Shown here piece after piece: positions 9,601 to 17,575 of a stretch of 64,000 nucleotides of DNA. Origin of the DNA: Elusimicrobia bacterium GWA2_61_42 (GTDB taxonomy: Bacteria > Elusimicrobiota > Elusimicrobia > Elusimicrobiales > UBA9959); assembly GCA_001799615.1 (NCBI GenBank), contig MGTU01000025.1, positions 62,001 to 126,000 of the forward strand. The letters run 5' to 3'. How positions within the stretch are numbered: position 1 is the first letter of the stretch; each line of letters starts with the position of its first letter. Below the pieces are notes generated by a model. That model saw only the letters and a list, made by a program, of their open reading frames with translations. It did not search any database and had not been told where the DNA came from. The translations under genes and the position numbers were made by a program.

Positions 9601-12600
9601 GATACTGGCCGGCAGTTTTGTGCTGGCGCGCGAAACGCTGAAAGAAGGCGGGCTGTCGCTGTTCAGCGTGAAGGTCGGCCGGGAGCACCGCGGGGGTTTC
9701 GGCCTCAGGTGGCTGGGCGCGACGGATTTCAAGGTTTATTCCGCTATGGCCGAAGCCGCCGTGCCGCAAAACGACAAGAACATCTCCCTGGCCCTGGACT
9801 TCGACAAAACCCTGGCTCCCGGCCAGAAGGTTTCCTGGCGGCTGAAGGCGAAGGACAGCGCCGGCAGGCCCGCGTCCGGCGAGGCCCTGGTAAAGATCTT
9901 CGACAGGTCCCTGGAGTATTACGGCAAGGACGCCGGTTTCTGGGGCGACGCCCTTTACCCCGGGCGCCCCGCTTCGGGCGAGGGCCAGGGCTCTTTGTTC
10001 ACCCCTTACGCTATAACCCTGCCCATCCGGACGGGCGTCATCCAGCGCATGCTGGAAGCTTTCCGTCGCGGCACGGCGCAGGAGCGCCTGGCGGCGCTGC
10101 GGATAGCCGCTACCAGGGTTTCCCATGGCCGTTCCGGCTACAGGTCCAAAGGCATAGCCTTCGAGGACGGATCGGGGCAGATGATGATGGCCAGCGCCGA
10201 CTCCAATATGATGGATAAATCCTCCGTAGCGGCGATGCCGGGCGGGCTGACCGCCGGCCGGGCCATGGCGAAGTCCAAAGCGGAAGCGCCGGCCGCGGCG
10301 CGTGAATCGATGCTCGAGTCCGCTCCCGAAGTTAAAGTCCGCAAGGATTTTTCCGAGACCGCCTACTATAACCCGCAGCTGAAGGTGCTGAAGGGGGCGG
10401 GCAGGTTCTCGTTCACCATCCCCGAGCGCCTGACGGCGTGGAAGGTCACTTCCTACCTGCTGACGCGCGACGCGCGCCGCGGGTCCGTCTCGGCGGAAAC
10501 CGTCACTAAAAAAGACCTGATGGTGCGCCTGGATATTCCGCGCTTCTTCCGGGAAGGCGACGTTTCCCGCCTTACGGCGGTAGTGACCAACGATACCCCG
10601 GGCGAGCTGTCCGGCGAAGTTTTGCTGTCGCTGACGCGCGACGGCGAGAACGCGCTGAACACCTTCGGCATAAAAGAAGCGGTGAGGCCTTTCGCGGTAA
10701 AGGGCAGCGGCACCGTCTCCGTGTACTGGGACATAGCCGCCCCGTCGGGGACCGGGGCCTATAAGGTGCGCGCGGTGGCCCGGGCGGGCCAGCTGGCCGA
10801 CGCCCAGGAGAACGACCTGCCCCTGCTGCCGTCGAGGGAGCGCCTGATAGCCTCGGCCGTGGCCTCGCTGGACGGCGACGCGTCTAAAAAATTCAGCCTG
10901 CCGGAGCTGGAAAGCGCGGACTCCTCGCGCGAAGTGGAAGCTTTGCACCTGGAGATACAGCCGCAGCTGATGCTGACCGTGCTTAACAGCCTGCCGTTCC
11001 TGGTGCATTATCCTTACGAGTGCACCGAGCAGCTGCTGAACCGCTATGTGCCGCTGGCCATAACCAACAGCTTCTACCGCAAGTACCCGGCGCTGCGGGC
11101 CTCGGCGGCCAGGATCCCCAAGCGGGATACGCTGACCCCGGCCTGGGAGCGGGACAACCCGGTGAGGCTGATGAGCCTGATGGAAACGCCCTGGGAGGAG
11201 CAGTCGAAGGGGCGCAAGGCTTACTGGCCCGTCATCGATATGCTGGACCCGAAGGTGGTGGAGGGGGAGAAAGCGGATGCGCTGGGCAAGCTGAAGGCTT
11301 ACCAGAACGCCGACGGCTCCTTCCCCTGGTTCCCGGGCGGGCGCCCCAACCTCTACATGACGCTTTACGCCCTGGAGGGCCTGGCGGAGGCCTCCCGCTA
11401 CGGCGTGGACGTGCCGCAGGACATGGCCCAAAAGGCTTTGGCCTACGTGCTGGCGGAGATCCCGGCGCATATGAAGCCGGAGGCGGACCAGACCTCGCTG
11501 ATCCTTTACGCGGCTTACGTGGTGACCTCTTTCCCGGCGTCCTGGCCGGAGAGCAGGACCGCGCTGACCTACGCCAAAGAATGGGCGGACTACGCCGATA
11601 CGCACGCGGCGGCCATGACGGCCTTCGGCAAGGCTTACGCGGCCTACGTGTACCTGCGCCTGGGCGAGAAAGCGAAAGCCGAAAGCTACCTGGCGCGCGC
11701 GATGGACGGGGCCCGCTCCGACGATATCGCCGGGGTTTACTGGGCACCGGAGAAGCTCTCCTGGCTGTGGTACAACGACACGGTGGAGAAGCACGCCTTT
11801 ATCCTGCGCACGCTGCTGGCGGTGCGCCCCAAGGACCCGAAGATAGCGGGGCTGGCGCGCTGGCTGCTGTTCAACCGCAAAGCCAACGAGTGGAAGTCCA
11901 CCAAGGCCTCGGCGGCGGCGATCTATTCCCTGCTGGACGTGATGAAGGCGAGGGGCGCGCTGGACAAGGGCGAGACTTTCAACCTGAAATGGGGCGCGAC
12001 GGCGGAGACGGCGGCGCTGCAGCCTTTCGACTGGATCGCCAAGCCGCTGCGCTGGTCCAGGTACGGCGCGGAGATCACGAAGAAGGACTTTGCGCCGGTG
12101 GTGGAAAAGAAGGGGCCGGGGCTGGCTTTCGCGGCCTTTACGGCCGTCTATACCACCAGCAAGCAGGCGGAGGAATCCCCGGCCGGCATGATGAACGTTT
12201 CACGCCGGTACTTCCTGCGCGCGAAGGAGGGGGAGGCTTATACGCTGAAGCCGCTTTCTTCGGGCGATACGGTGGGGGTGGGAGACCAGATAGAGGTGCA
12301 CCTGACGGTGAATACGCGCAGTCAGTTCGAATATGTGCATATCAAGGACCCGAAGGCGGCGGGGTTCGAGGCGGAGGAACTGAACAGCGGCTGGAAGTGG
12401 GACCAGCTGGGCCGCTACGAGGAGCCGCGGGATTCGCTGACGAACTTCTTCGTGGAATGGCTGCCGCACGGCGAGTACGCGCTGAAATACCGGCTGCGGC
12501 CTACTACGCCGGGCTCGTTTAAACTGGGGGCGGCGGTGATGCAGTCGATGTACGCGCCCGAGTTCGCCGCGCATTCGGCGGGCATGGTCATTAACGTGAA

Positions 12601-12604
12601 GTGA
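6656..12604 (+). CDS. Alpha-2-macroglobulin family protein with thioester
   Basis: The 1,982-residue product starts with a signal peptide (MKLILAILLFPCFAAA, cut before QSG). It has no acceptable lipobox, so it is probably soluble in the periplasm or exported. After about 350 helical, TPR-like residues come macroglobulin domains, including a stretch reading VETDRPVYRPGQEVKFKVTA, typical of the MG domain before the bait. A low-complexity Met/Ala/Ser-rich segment at about residues 1160-1230 sits where the protease bait region belongs. The reactive thioester is YPYECTEQLL, with Cys at about residue 1456 and the Glu-Gln pair intact. The complement-like helical domain follows. Bacterial homologues trap proteases and are often paired with a pbpC-type penicillin-binding protein, which is absent here. 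GGGGAG precedes the ATG; the frame remains open upstream inside murB, but the signal peptide fixes the start. Confidence 0.9.
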   Translation: MKLILAILLFPCFAAAQSGLTKADQAFSKGLYQEALPLYSAAAALPGDDGLKAAYRAAECEGLLFRYGEAAQRLADMKLPADQLWRGRFLLLRAETGRQFLAQYGYSRPADEEKGTADVTKQTRAQWQRRIAADYDALWNLRRELLKYRLETQDYFVDLKGAELAYTPTLWDFAVLRWTDYLLTSSRAEGVVPDAAAMFRADYSADYSAAAPAALKAAAIFEDAAGLSSPAMDFAREYWKLRRLRIPVENGEMASAAEQAKLRELALDTLKGWGSSFKTALARAWALHYAAELSAEKPDHKAAVELCQKAEEQAPRSKPAGLCSKMRAEIELPRLELSASFAPPPGAKILTVTARNLPSVYFRAYKTSPEELTSIGSYPEQGWGRVKNLSEEAVKRFLRKEAALAWEAKITYPAPYAYKEQQVVSPAFKKGLYVIMASGDTGFEEGSSLMKAVTVNITDIFLLGTSGLAGDPEDFLYNPAEPSRQSGGDLFRLYAVNALTGRPLAGAPIDAFYNRSYSNWERTSLKTGPDGVAVFGLPLTVTYPSNQYFSIDPLLSHGGAYAYWQSQESAGLSVPAPLNVFVETDRPVYRPGQEVKFKVTALLREPRGWRTYDGKARLKVVARDPNWQEVYSKELPVTGLGSAAGAFTVPQGRLLGQYSVSAELNEYSRNFSGSANFGVEEYKRPEFEVKLDEARRPYRYGEKAEIQGAVKYYFGSPVPGAAVKYRVIRSRYVPWYCWYWNWYYGASGSSEVAAGETKTSDDGRFSLAFTPQPEGAAYAGYPSSYQVEVEARDAGGRTITDSRAYRAGAKAYLFDVTPEAGFFTPEKPAGLSARLMDLNEVPQDGTADYGLYRLEQAPADESGQRQWGSFGRNPSLEQVFSQVPDGPKADAGKVSFRKSAAAKIILKPLPPGVYRLRLKAKDPWGGESESQLILVSASPQPGRNAGLKLPPVALFERASYQPGETARALIGATALKGVKYAEILAGSFVLARETLKEGGLSLFSVKVGREHRGGFGLRWLGATDFKVYSAMAEAAVPQNDKNISLALDFDKTLAPGQKVSWRLKAKDSAGRPASGEALVKIFDRSLEYYGKDAGFWGDALYPGRPASGEGQGSLFTPYAITLPIRTGVIQRMLEAFRRGTAQERLAALRIAATRVSHGRSGYRSKGIAFEDGSGQMMMASADSNMMDKSSVAAMPGGLTAGRAMAKSKAEAPAAARESMLESAPEVKVRKDFSETAYYNPQLKVLKGAGRFSFTIPERLTAWKVTSYLLTRDARRGSVSAETVTKKDLMVRLDIPRFFREGDVSRLTAVVTNDTPGELSGEVLLSLTRDGENALNTFGIKEAVRPFAVKGSGTVSVYWDIAAPSGTGAYKVRAVARAGQLADAQENDLPLLPSRERLIASAVASLDGDASKKFSLPELESADSSREVEALHLEIQPQLMLTVLNSLPFLVHYPYECTEQLLNRYVPLAITNSFYRKYPALRASAARIPKRDTLTPAWERDNPVRLMSLMETPWEEQSKGRKAYWPVIDMLDPKVVEGEKADALGKLKAYQNADGSFPWFPGGRPNLYMTLYALEGLAEASRYGVDVPQDMAQKALAYVLAEIPAHMKPEADQTSLILYAAYVVTSFPASWPESRTALTYAKEWADYADTHAAAMTAFGKAYAAYVYLRLGEKAKAESYLARAMDGARSDDIAGVYWAPEKLSWLWYNDTVEKHAFILRTLLAVRPKDPKIAGLARWLLFNRKANEWKSTKASAAAIYSLLDVMKARGALDKGETFNLKWGATAETAALQPFDWIAKPLRWSRYGAEITKKDFAPVVEKKGPGLAFAAFTAVYTTSKQAEESPAGMMNVSRRYFLRAKEGEAYTLKPLSSGDTVGVGDQIEVHLTVNTRSQFEYVHIKDPKAAGFEAEELNSGWKWDQLGRYEEPRDSLTNFFVEWLPHGEYALKYRLRPTTPGSFKLGAAVMQSMYAPEFAAHSAGMVINVK

Positions 12605-12643
12605 GGGAGCAGCTTTGGGTATTGGTCCGCGGGATGTAAAGTC

Positions 12644-12777
12644 GGGGGCTGCCGGGGGGTGTCCCCTGCTCACCCGGACCGAGGAAACCCTTGCGTCGGT
12701 TTCCCCCCGCCTAGGGAATTTATGGCGGGGCCCCCTTTCCGCAACGGGTGCTCAGGGGACACCCCCCGGCAGCCCCC
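12644..12777. repeat. Palindromic element C with perfect 25-bp inverted ends
   Basis: Bases 12644-12668 are the exact reverse complement of 12753-12777. After a two-base mismatch the stem resumes (CACCCG with CGGGTG). Inside are two more hairpins: GGAAACC at 12683-12689 with GGTTTCC at 12698-12704, and CCCCGCC at 12705-12711 with GGCGGGG at 12724-12730. The two bases outside each end are TC, a possible but weak target duplication. It fills most of the gap between the convergent alpha-2-macroglobulin and small membrane protein genes. It resembles a miniature inverted-repeat element and might also terminate transcription. Confidence 0.85.
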
Positions 12778-12818
12778 TCCGGGTTAGCGAACGTTGGCGG
12801 TGTTTCTCCAGGGTCGGG

Positions 12819-13148
12819 TTAGAAGCGGCGGAAGACTATGGGGGATCTGGCGCCGAAGGTGAGGAGTTTGAAGAGCAGGAAGAAGACTACGGCGCCCGCG
12901 AGCATGAGGGGGATGCCGATGACGGCGCCGATGAAGGTGGAGGTGAGCAGGGCGCCGGAGAGGAAGAGGCCTATGGCCAGCAGGGCGAGGCCGCCGGCGA
13001 TCAGCATTTTGAGGCGCGTGAGCAGGCCGGGCTTTTCGGCGGGAGCGTGGTCCGGCCGCGGTCTTTCATAAGCGGGGCCCCTGCCGCCCGGGCTTATTAG
13101 CTCCGGTTCGACGCACTCTTCGTTCACGGCAAGCTGGTTGTTTCCCAT
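12819..13148 (-). CDS. Small membrane protein of unknown function
   Basis: The 109-residue product has a hydrophilic, proline-rich N-terminus, then two hydrophobic helices (LKMLIAGGLALLAIGLFLSGAL and FIGAVIGIPLMLAGAVVFFLLF) separated by a very short turn, and a basic tail ending SPIVFRRF. This looks like an inner-membrane hairpin. I do not recognise a family. I prefer the ATG at 13148 (MGNNQLAVNEE); an upstream ATG at 13178 would add ten residues with no sign of conservation. No good ribosome site is visible for either. It stands alone, between palindromic element C and a divergent secreted-protein gene. Confidence 0.6.
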   Translation of the reverse strand: MGNNQLAVNEECVEPELISPGGRGPAYERPRPDHAPAEKPGLLTRLKMLIAGGLALLAIGLFLSGALLTSTFIGAVIGIPLMLAGAVVFFLLFKLLTFGARSPIVFRRF

Positions 13149-13236
13149 CAGTATAATTGTATCAAAACCGCGCAACAAATCCGTAAAAACGGGCAGCTAT
13201 GATATATAGACGCGAAGGCGCGCACGGAGAGGATAA

Positions 13237-14217
13237 ATGAAGCGCTCAATACAGCTTTTTGCGGCCCTGGCCGCCTTATTTTTCTGCCGCGGCGCCGCCG
13301 CGCAGGACGGCAGGCAGGTGAACGCGCTGCTGGTCATCCCTTCGGCCCAGACGGCCTTTGACGGAAAATTCCAGAGCTTCCTGGACAAGAAAGGCGCCAA
13401 GCTGCTGCAGTCCTATCCGCCCAGCGTTTTTGTGGGCTACATTCCCAAGGCGCTGGACGCCGAGCTGGCCGAGAAATACGGCGCGCGGGTTTACCGCGAC
13501 AGGGTGGAAGACTGGAGCTCCTTCGCGCGCTACGGCGAGAAGGCCGTGTTCGCCGTCAACGCCTGGAACAAGCGTTTTGTGGAGGACCCGCCCGAGGCCC
13601 CGCTGGTGGTCAGCTCCAGGGTGCGGCGGGCCGGCAAAAAAGGGGAGTCCCTCGATCTTACCTGGAACGCGGTGATGAAGGCCGTTTCCTACCGGCTGCA
13701 GATAGGCCCGGACCCGGACTTCACCGCGCCGCAGGTGGATACGGTGCTGGCGCGCAACAGCTACAGGGTAGTCCCTTCCTTCTGGAAGGACGGGGTTTAT
13801 TACTGGCGCGTGGCTGGCCGGCTCAGGCTTAACTCCGGGGAACTGCGGGACGGGGCTTTTTCCGAGGCTTATTCTTTCGCGGTCTCCAATCCCGCCGGGC
13901 CCCGCGGCGCCAAACTGCCCGCCCCGCCGCTGCCCGCCAGGATCGGCGTCACCGAACGCCCGCTTTCCTGGGCTTCCGCCGTGGCTTTCAAGTATTACCG
14001 CCTGCAGATCTCCGAAAGCGCGGATTTCGGCGCGCCGTTGCTGGACGTGTTTACCGATACCTGCTCCTATAAGCTGGCGGGCCTGGGCCTGCTGCCGCAG
14101 ACGCCGTATTATATGCGCGTGATGGGCTCGGACGGGGCCGCGGCCGGCGGCTGGTCCGGGATCTCCGAATTATCGCTGGAGCCGCAGCGCCGCGTAATCG
14201 ACAGCAAGAACCGCTAG
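13237..14217 (+). CDS. Exported protein with two fibronectin III-like domains
   Basis: The 326-residue product has a signal peptide (MKRSIQLFAALAALFFCRGAAA, cut before QDG) and a GGAGAGG ribosome site. Residues about 25-95 form a small alpha/beta region (NALLVIPSAQ...FVGYIPKALDAELAEKYGARVY) whose layout recalls the inhibitor_I9 propeptide fold of subtilases; this is only a resemblance. Two fibronectin-like beta domains follow. Each contains the pattern W..V..A..YRLQI......F, as in LTWNAVMKAVSYRLQIGPDPDF and LSWASAVAFKYYRLQISESADF. The gene lies 15 bases before the M6 protease gene and is probably cotranscribed with it, so a role as partner or inhibitor of that protease is possible but unproven. 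Confidence 0.65.
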   Translation: MKRSIQLFAALAALFFCRGAAAQDGRQVNALLVIPSAQTAFDGKFQSFLDKKGAKLLQSYPPSVFVGYIPKALDAELAEKYGARVYRDRVEDWSSFARYGEKAVFAVNAWNKRFVEDPPEAPLVVSSRVRRAGKKGESLDLTWNAVMKAVSYRLQIGPDPDFTAPQVDTVLARNSYRVVPSFWKDGVYYWRVAGRLRLNSGELRDGAFSEAYSFAVSNPAGPRGAKLPAPPLPARIGVTERPLSWASAVAFKYYRLQISESADFGAPLLDVFTDTCSYKLAGLGLLPQTPYYMRVMGSDGAAAGGWSGISELSLEPQRRVIDSKNR

Positions 14218-14232
14218 ACTTTTTGCGCAACT

Positions 14233-17200
14233 ATGAAAAGCCGCCACGTAAGACAACCGGGTTATTTCCTAAAAGGGCTGGCGCTCTGCGCCTGCATTGC
14301 CGTTCTCTTTGCGGGGATAGCCGGCGCGGTGCCCGCGAACCCGCGCCCGCGGGCGGCGGCGCAGCCGGACGGCACAAAGATCACCATAGCCCTTAAGGGC
14401 GATGAATACCACCACTGGAACGAGGACGCCGCCGGTTATACCGTCTTAAAAGACAAAGCCACCAGGAACTGGGTTTACGCCGAGAAGGACCCCTCCGGGG
14501 CGCTGAGGCCCGGCCTTCACAAGGTAGGGGCGGCCGACCCGGAGAAACTGGGGTTCACCAAGCGGCTGCTCGACGAAAGAAAGGTAAAAGCCGGGGCCGC
14601 CAGGCGCGTCAAAACCGAGACCGCCAGGCGGGCGAAGGCCTCAGCCTCTTCGCCGTCGCGGGTTTCTTCCAGCCAGGCGACCGTTTCGGGGCTGGCCGCC
14701 TCCCCGGCGGCTGTCCGCACGCCCATCCTTACGGGTACCATGAGGAACCTGGTGATCCTGGCTAAATTCTCCAATCAGGGCACGGTTTACACGCAGCCCC
14801 AGTTCAACAGCCTTTTCAACGACGCCGGGTACTCCTTCGACGGGGCAGCGGGCTCCGTCAAGGATTATTACACGCAGGTTTCCTACGGCCAGCTTACGGT
14901 GCAGTCGGGCGTAAGCGCCTGGGTGAACCTGCCCCAAACCGCGGCGTATTACGGCGCCAACGACGTCGACGGCTGGGACCTGCGCCCGAAGCAGATGGTT
15001 ATAGACGCCATAAACGCCCTGGACGCGTCCGGCTTCGATTTCAGCGCCTACGACGGCAACGCCGACGGCGAAGTGGACGGCCTGACCATCATCCACTCGG
15101 GCCGGGCGGAAGAATGGGACACGAACGATCCCGATTATATCTGGTCCCATCAATGGGAGCTGGACGCCCCGCTGGTCAAAGACGGGGTCAGCATGCAGAT
15201 GTACCACACCGAGGCCGAGATGCGCGGCTGGGACGGGGATCCCGCCGCTATAACGCGCATCGGCGTTATCGCCCACGAGACCGGCCACTTCCTGGGCCTG
15301 CCCGACCTTTACGACACTGACGGCGGCAGCAGCGGCCTGGGGCAGTTCTGCCTTATGTCCGGCGGTTCCTGGAACGGTAATTACGGCAGCTCCCCGGCGC
15401 ATTTCAGCGCCTGGCCCAAGAAATACCTGGGCTGGGCCACGGCCACGCGGCTTACGACCATCGGCACCAAGCCGCTGAGCAGGATAGAGGACAATGCCGC
15501 CGCGCTGTACCTGCTGCAAGACAGCGCTTTCCCCGCCGACGAATATTTCCTGGTGGAGAACAGGCAGGGCTATGGTTTTGACTCCCAGCTGCCGGGTTCC
15601 AGCCGCGGCATATTGATCTGGCACGTGGACGAGAGCAGGTCCGGCAATACCGACCCGGCGCATTACCTGGTGGACCTGGAGGAGGCCAGCGGCACGCAGC
15701 ATTTAACGTCCGGGACGAACGTGTCCGGGGACGACGCCGATTATTTCCGGCAGGGCAATAATACGACCTTCAGCGACACGACCTCCCCCAACAGCAAAAC
15801 TTATACGGCGGCCAGTCTTAAATTGCCTATCAGCGCAGTTTCAGCTTCCGCCGCTGCCATGACCTTCTACCTGGGCACTACCGATATTACCCAGCCGGCA
15901 GCCGTCGCGACGGTAAAAGACGGGCTCGGCGACGACATCGCCCAGACGGGCTCGCTGACACAGCTTTCGGCCAACTGGACCGCTGCCAGCGATCCTGAAA
16001 CCGGTATTTCCGGCTATAAGTACGCCATAGGCACCGCGGCCGGCTCCGTTAACGTGGCCGACTGGACCGATAACGGGGCGGCCCAGTCCGTAACGCGAGG
16101 CGGGCTGACCCTTACGGCGGGAACCGTGTATTACTTCGGGGTTAAAGCCGTTAACGGCGTAGGCGTGGAGTCGGCGGTGCAGTGGTCCAACGGGCAGCAG
16201 GTGGACATAAGTTTCCCGTCCGACATTCCCTATGTTTATGACGGACTGGCCGAAGATATCGACTACGCGCAATCGCTGAACACCCTTTCCGCCAACTGGG
16301 GAGCCTCCGCCGCGGGCGGGGTATTGGAATACCAATACGCCATAGGCACTACCCCGGGCGGCACCGAAAGACTGGGCTGGACCACCGCGGGCCTGAATAC
16401 CTCTATCACCAAGCCGGGCCTGGTGCTGGCCGAGGGGGCCACCTACTATTTCGCCGTGAAGGCCAGGAACGCCAACGGCTTCTCCTCCGCCGTAGCTTCC
16501 GACGGGCAGCGCGTGGATACCGTCGCCCCTTCGGCCAAGGTAGAGATCTTCTCGGCTTTACCGGCCAAGACCGGCCCTTTCTCCGCCAAACTGATAATCA
16601 CCGAGGCGGGCGCCCTGGCCGGAGAACCGGTCTTGAGGCTGGCTTTCGGCTGCGGCGCCGGCACGCCCATGGCTATAACCTATACGGTCGCCTCCACCTG
16701 GACGGTCACGGCTTTCGTCGAATCGTATTTTTCCACCGGCACCGCCTGCTTTACTTTCAGCGCCACGGACCTGGCCGGTAATACCGGCACCCTCATAACG
16801 GGGGGGAATTCGTTCGACGTGGATCCGGCGGTAGCCGGGGCGGGCGGCGGCACGATCAGCAACAGCGACGGGACGTCAGTGACCATCCCGGCCGGGGCGT
16901 ACGCGGGGAACCTCTACGTGACCATCTCCACCATCCCCGCCTCCAGGACGGAGACCGCAGATTCTGGTTCCCGCGATTCCGTCAAACTGCTGTCCAGCGA
17001 CCTGGTAAAGGAATTCAGGGCCCGCAGCGCGGCGGGCGCGCCGGTCACCTCGTTCTCAAGCCCGGTGACGATCAGGCTGGGCTATCCCGACGCCAATGAC
17101 GACGGGCACCTAGACGGGGATTTTATCCGGGAAGACCTCGCCTGGCTTTACTACCTCAACGAGGCCACCGGCAAATGGGAACCCCAGGAGAACGTCGTCA

Positions 17201-17574
17201 GGGACCGCGCCGCTAATACCGTTTCGGCGCAGACCAGTCATTTCTCGGTTTACTCGGTCAGGGTCTCTATCGCCGCGGGCCAGGGTTTATCGGGGCTCAA
17301 GGCCTATCCCAACCCCTGCGATTTTCGCGGCTCCGCGTCGCTGAACATCGCCGGGATCCCCCTGGACGCTTCCAATCCGCGCGTCTATATTTACAACGAA
17401 GCCGGCGAGCTGGTGCGTACGCTTACGGCAGGCTCCGGCATAGACGCCTGGAACAGCGCCGCCTGGGACGGCCGGCTGCCGAACGGCGCCAAGGCCGCCA
17501 GCGGGCTCTATATTTACCTGGTCAAGACGGATAATTACGGGAAAGGAAAAGGAAAGTTCTTCGCGCTCTGGTAA
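14233..17574 (+). CDS. M6 family metalloprotease with FN3 domains and C-terminal sorting-type domain
   Basis: The 1,113-residue product begins with a long signal region (to about residue 36) and an M6-type propeptide (LKGDEYHHWNEDAAGYTVLKD). The catalytic domain carries the zinc motif HETGHFLGLPD, with the first His at about residue 348. It also has the NADGEVDGLTIIHSG block and the downstream LMSGGSWNG turn found in M6 (immune inhibitor A-like) proteases. Two fibronectin-like domains and a ZU5/beta-sandwich-like region follow. The last 95 residues form a FlgD/sorting-type domain, from LKAYPNPCDF to KAASGLYIYLVKTD. In Bacteroidetes such C-terminal domains direct proteins through type IX secretion. 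The stop is separated by one base from the next start, a PorV-like protein, so the two genes are coupled. Confidence 0.88.
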   Translation: MKSRHVRQPGYFLKGLALCACIAVLFAGIAGAVPANPRPRAAAQPDGTKITIALKGDEYHHWNEDAAGYTVLKDKATRNWVYAEKDPSGALRPGLHKVGAADPEKLGFTKRLLDERKVKAGAARRVKTETARRAKASASSPSRVSSSQATVSGLAASPAAVRTPILTGTMRNLVILAKFSNQGTVYTQPQFNSLFNDAGYSFDGAAGSVKDYYTQVSYGQLTVQSGVSAWVNLPQTAAYYGANDVDGWDLRPKQMVIDAINALDASGFDFSAYDGNADGEVDGLTIIHSGRAEEWDTNDPDYIWSHQWELDAPLVKDGVSMQMYHTEAEMRGWDGDPAAITRIGVIAHETGHFLGLPDLYDTDGGSSGLGQFCLMSGGSWNGNYGSSPAHFSAWPKKYLGWATATRLTTIGTKPLSRIEDNAAALYLLQDSAFPADEYFLVENRQGYGFDSQLPGSSRGILIWHVDESRSGNTDPAHYLVDLEEASGTQHLTSGTNVSGDDADYFRQGNNTTFSDTTSPNSKTYTAASLKLPISAVSASAAAMTFYLGTTDITQPAAVATVKDGLGDDIAQTGSLTQLSANWTAASDPETGISGYKYAIGTAAGSVNVADWTDNGAAQSVTRGGLTLTAGTVYYFGVKAVNGVGVESAVQWSNGQQVDISFPSDIPYVYDGLAEDIDYAQSLNTLSANWGASAAGGVLEYQYAIGTTPGGTERLGWTTAGLNTSITKPGLVLAEGATYYFAVKARNANGFSSAVASDGQRVDTVAPSAKVEIFSALPAKTGPFSAKLIITEAGALAGEPVLRLAFGCGAGTPMAITYTVASTWTVTAFVESYFSTGTACFTFSATDLAGNTGTLITGGNSFDVDPAVAGAGGGTISNSDGTSVTIPAGAYAGNLYVTISTIPASRTETADSGSRDSVKLLSSDLVKEFRARSAAGAPVTSFSSPVTIRLGYPDANDDGHLDGDFIREDLAWLYYLNEATGKWEPQENVVRDRAANTVSAQTSHFSVYSVRVSIAAGQGLSGLKAYPNPCDFRGSASLNIAGIPLDASNPRVYIYNEAGELVRTLTAGSGIDAWNSAAWDGRLPNGAKAASGLYIYLVKTDNYGKGKGKFFALW

Positions 17575-17575
17575 C

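Noticed and set aside
7067-11794. A very long open frame (over 1,500 codons) on the minus strand opposite the alpha-2-macroglobulin gene
   Set aside because: It is a by-product of strong GC3 codon use in the plus-strand gene. Its translation is rich in Arg, Gly, His and Pro and shows no family motif, signal peptide or ribosome site.
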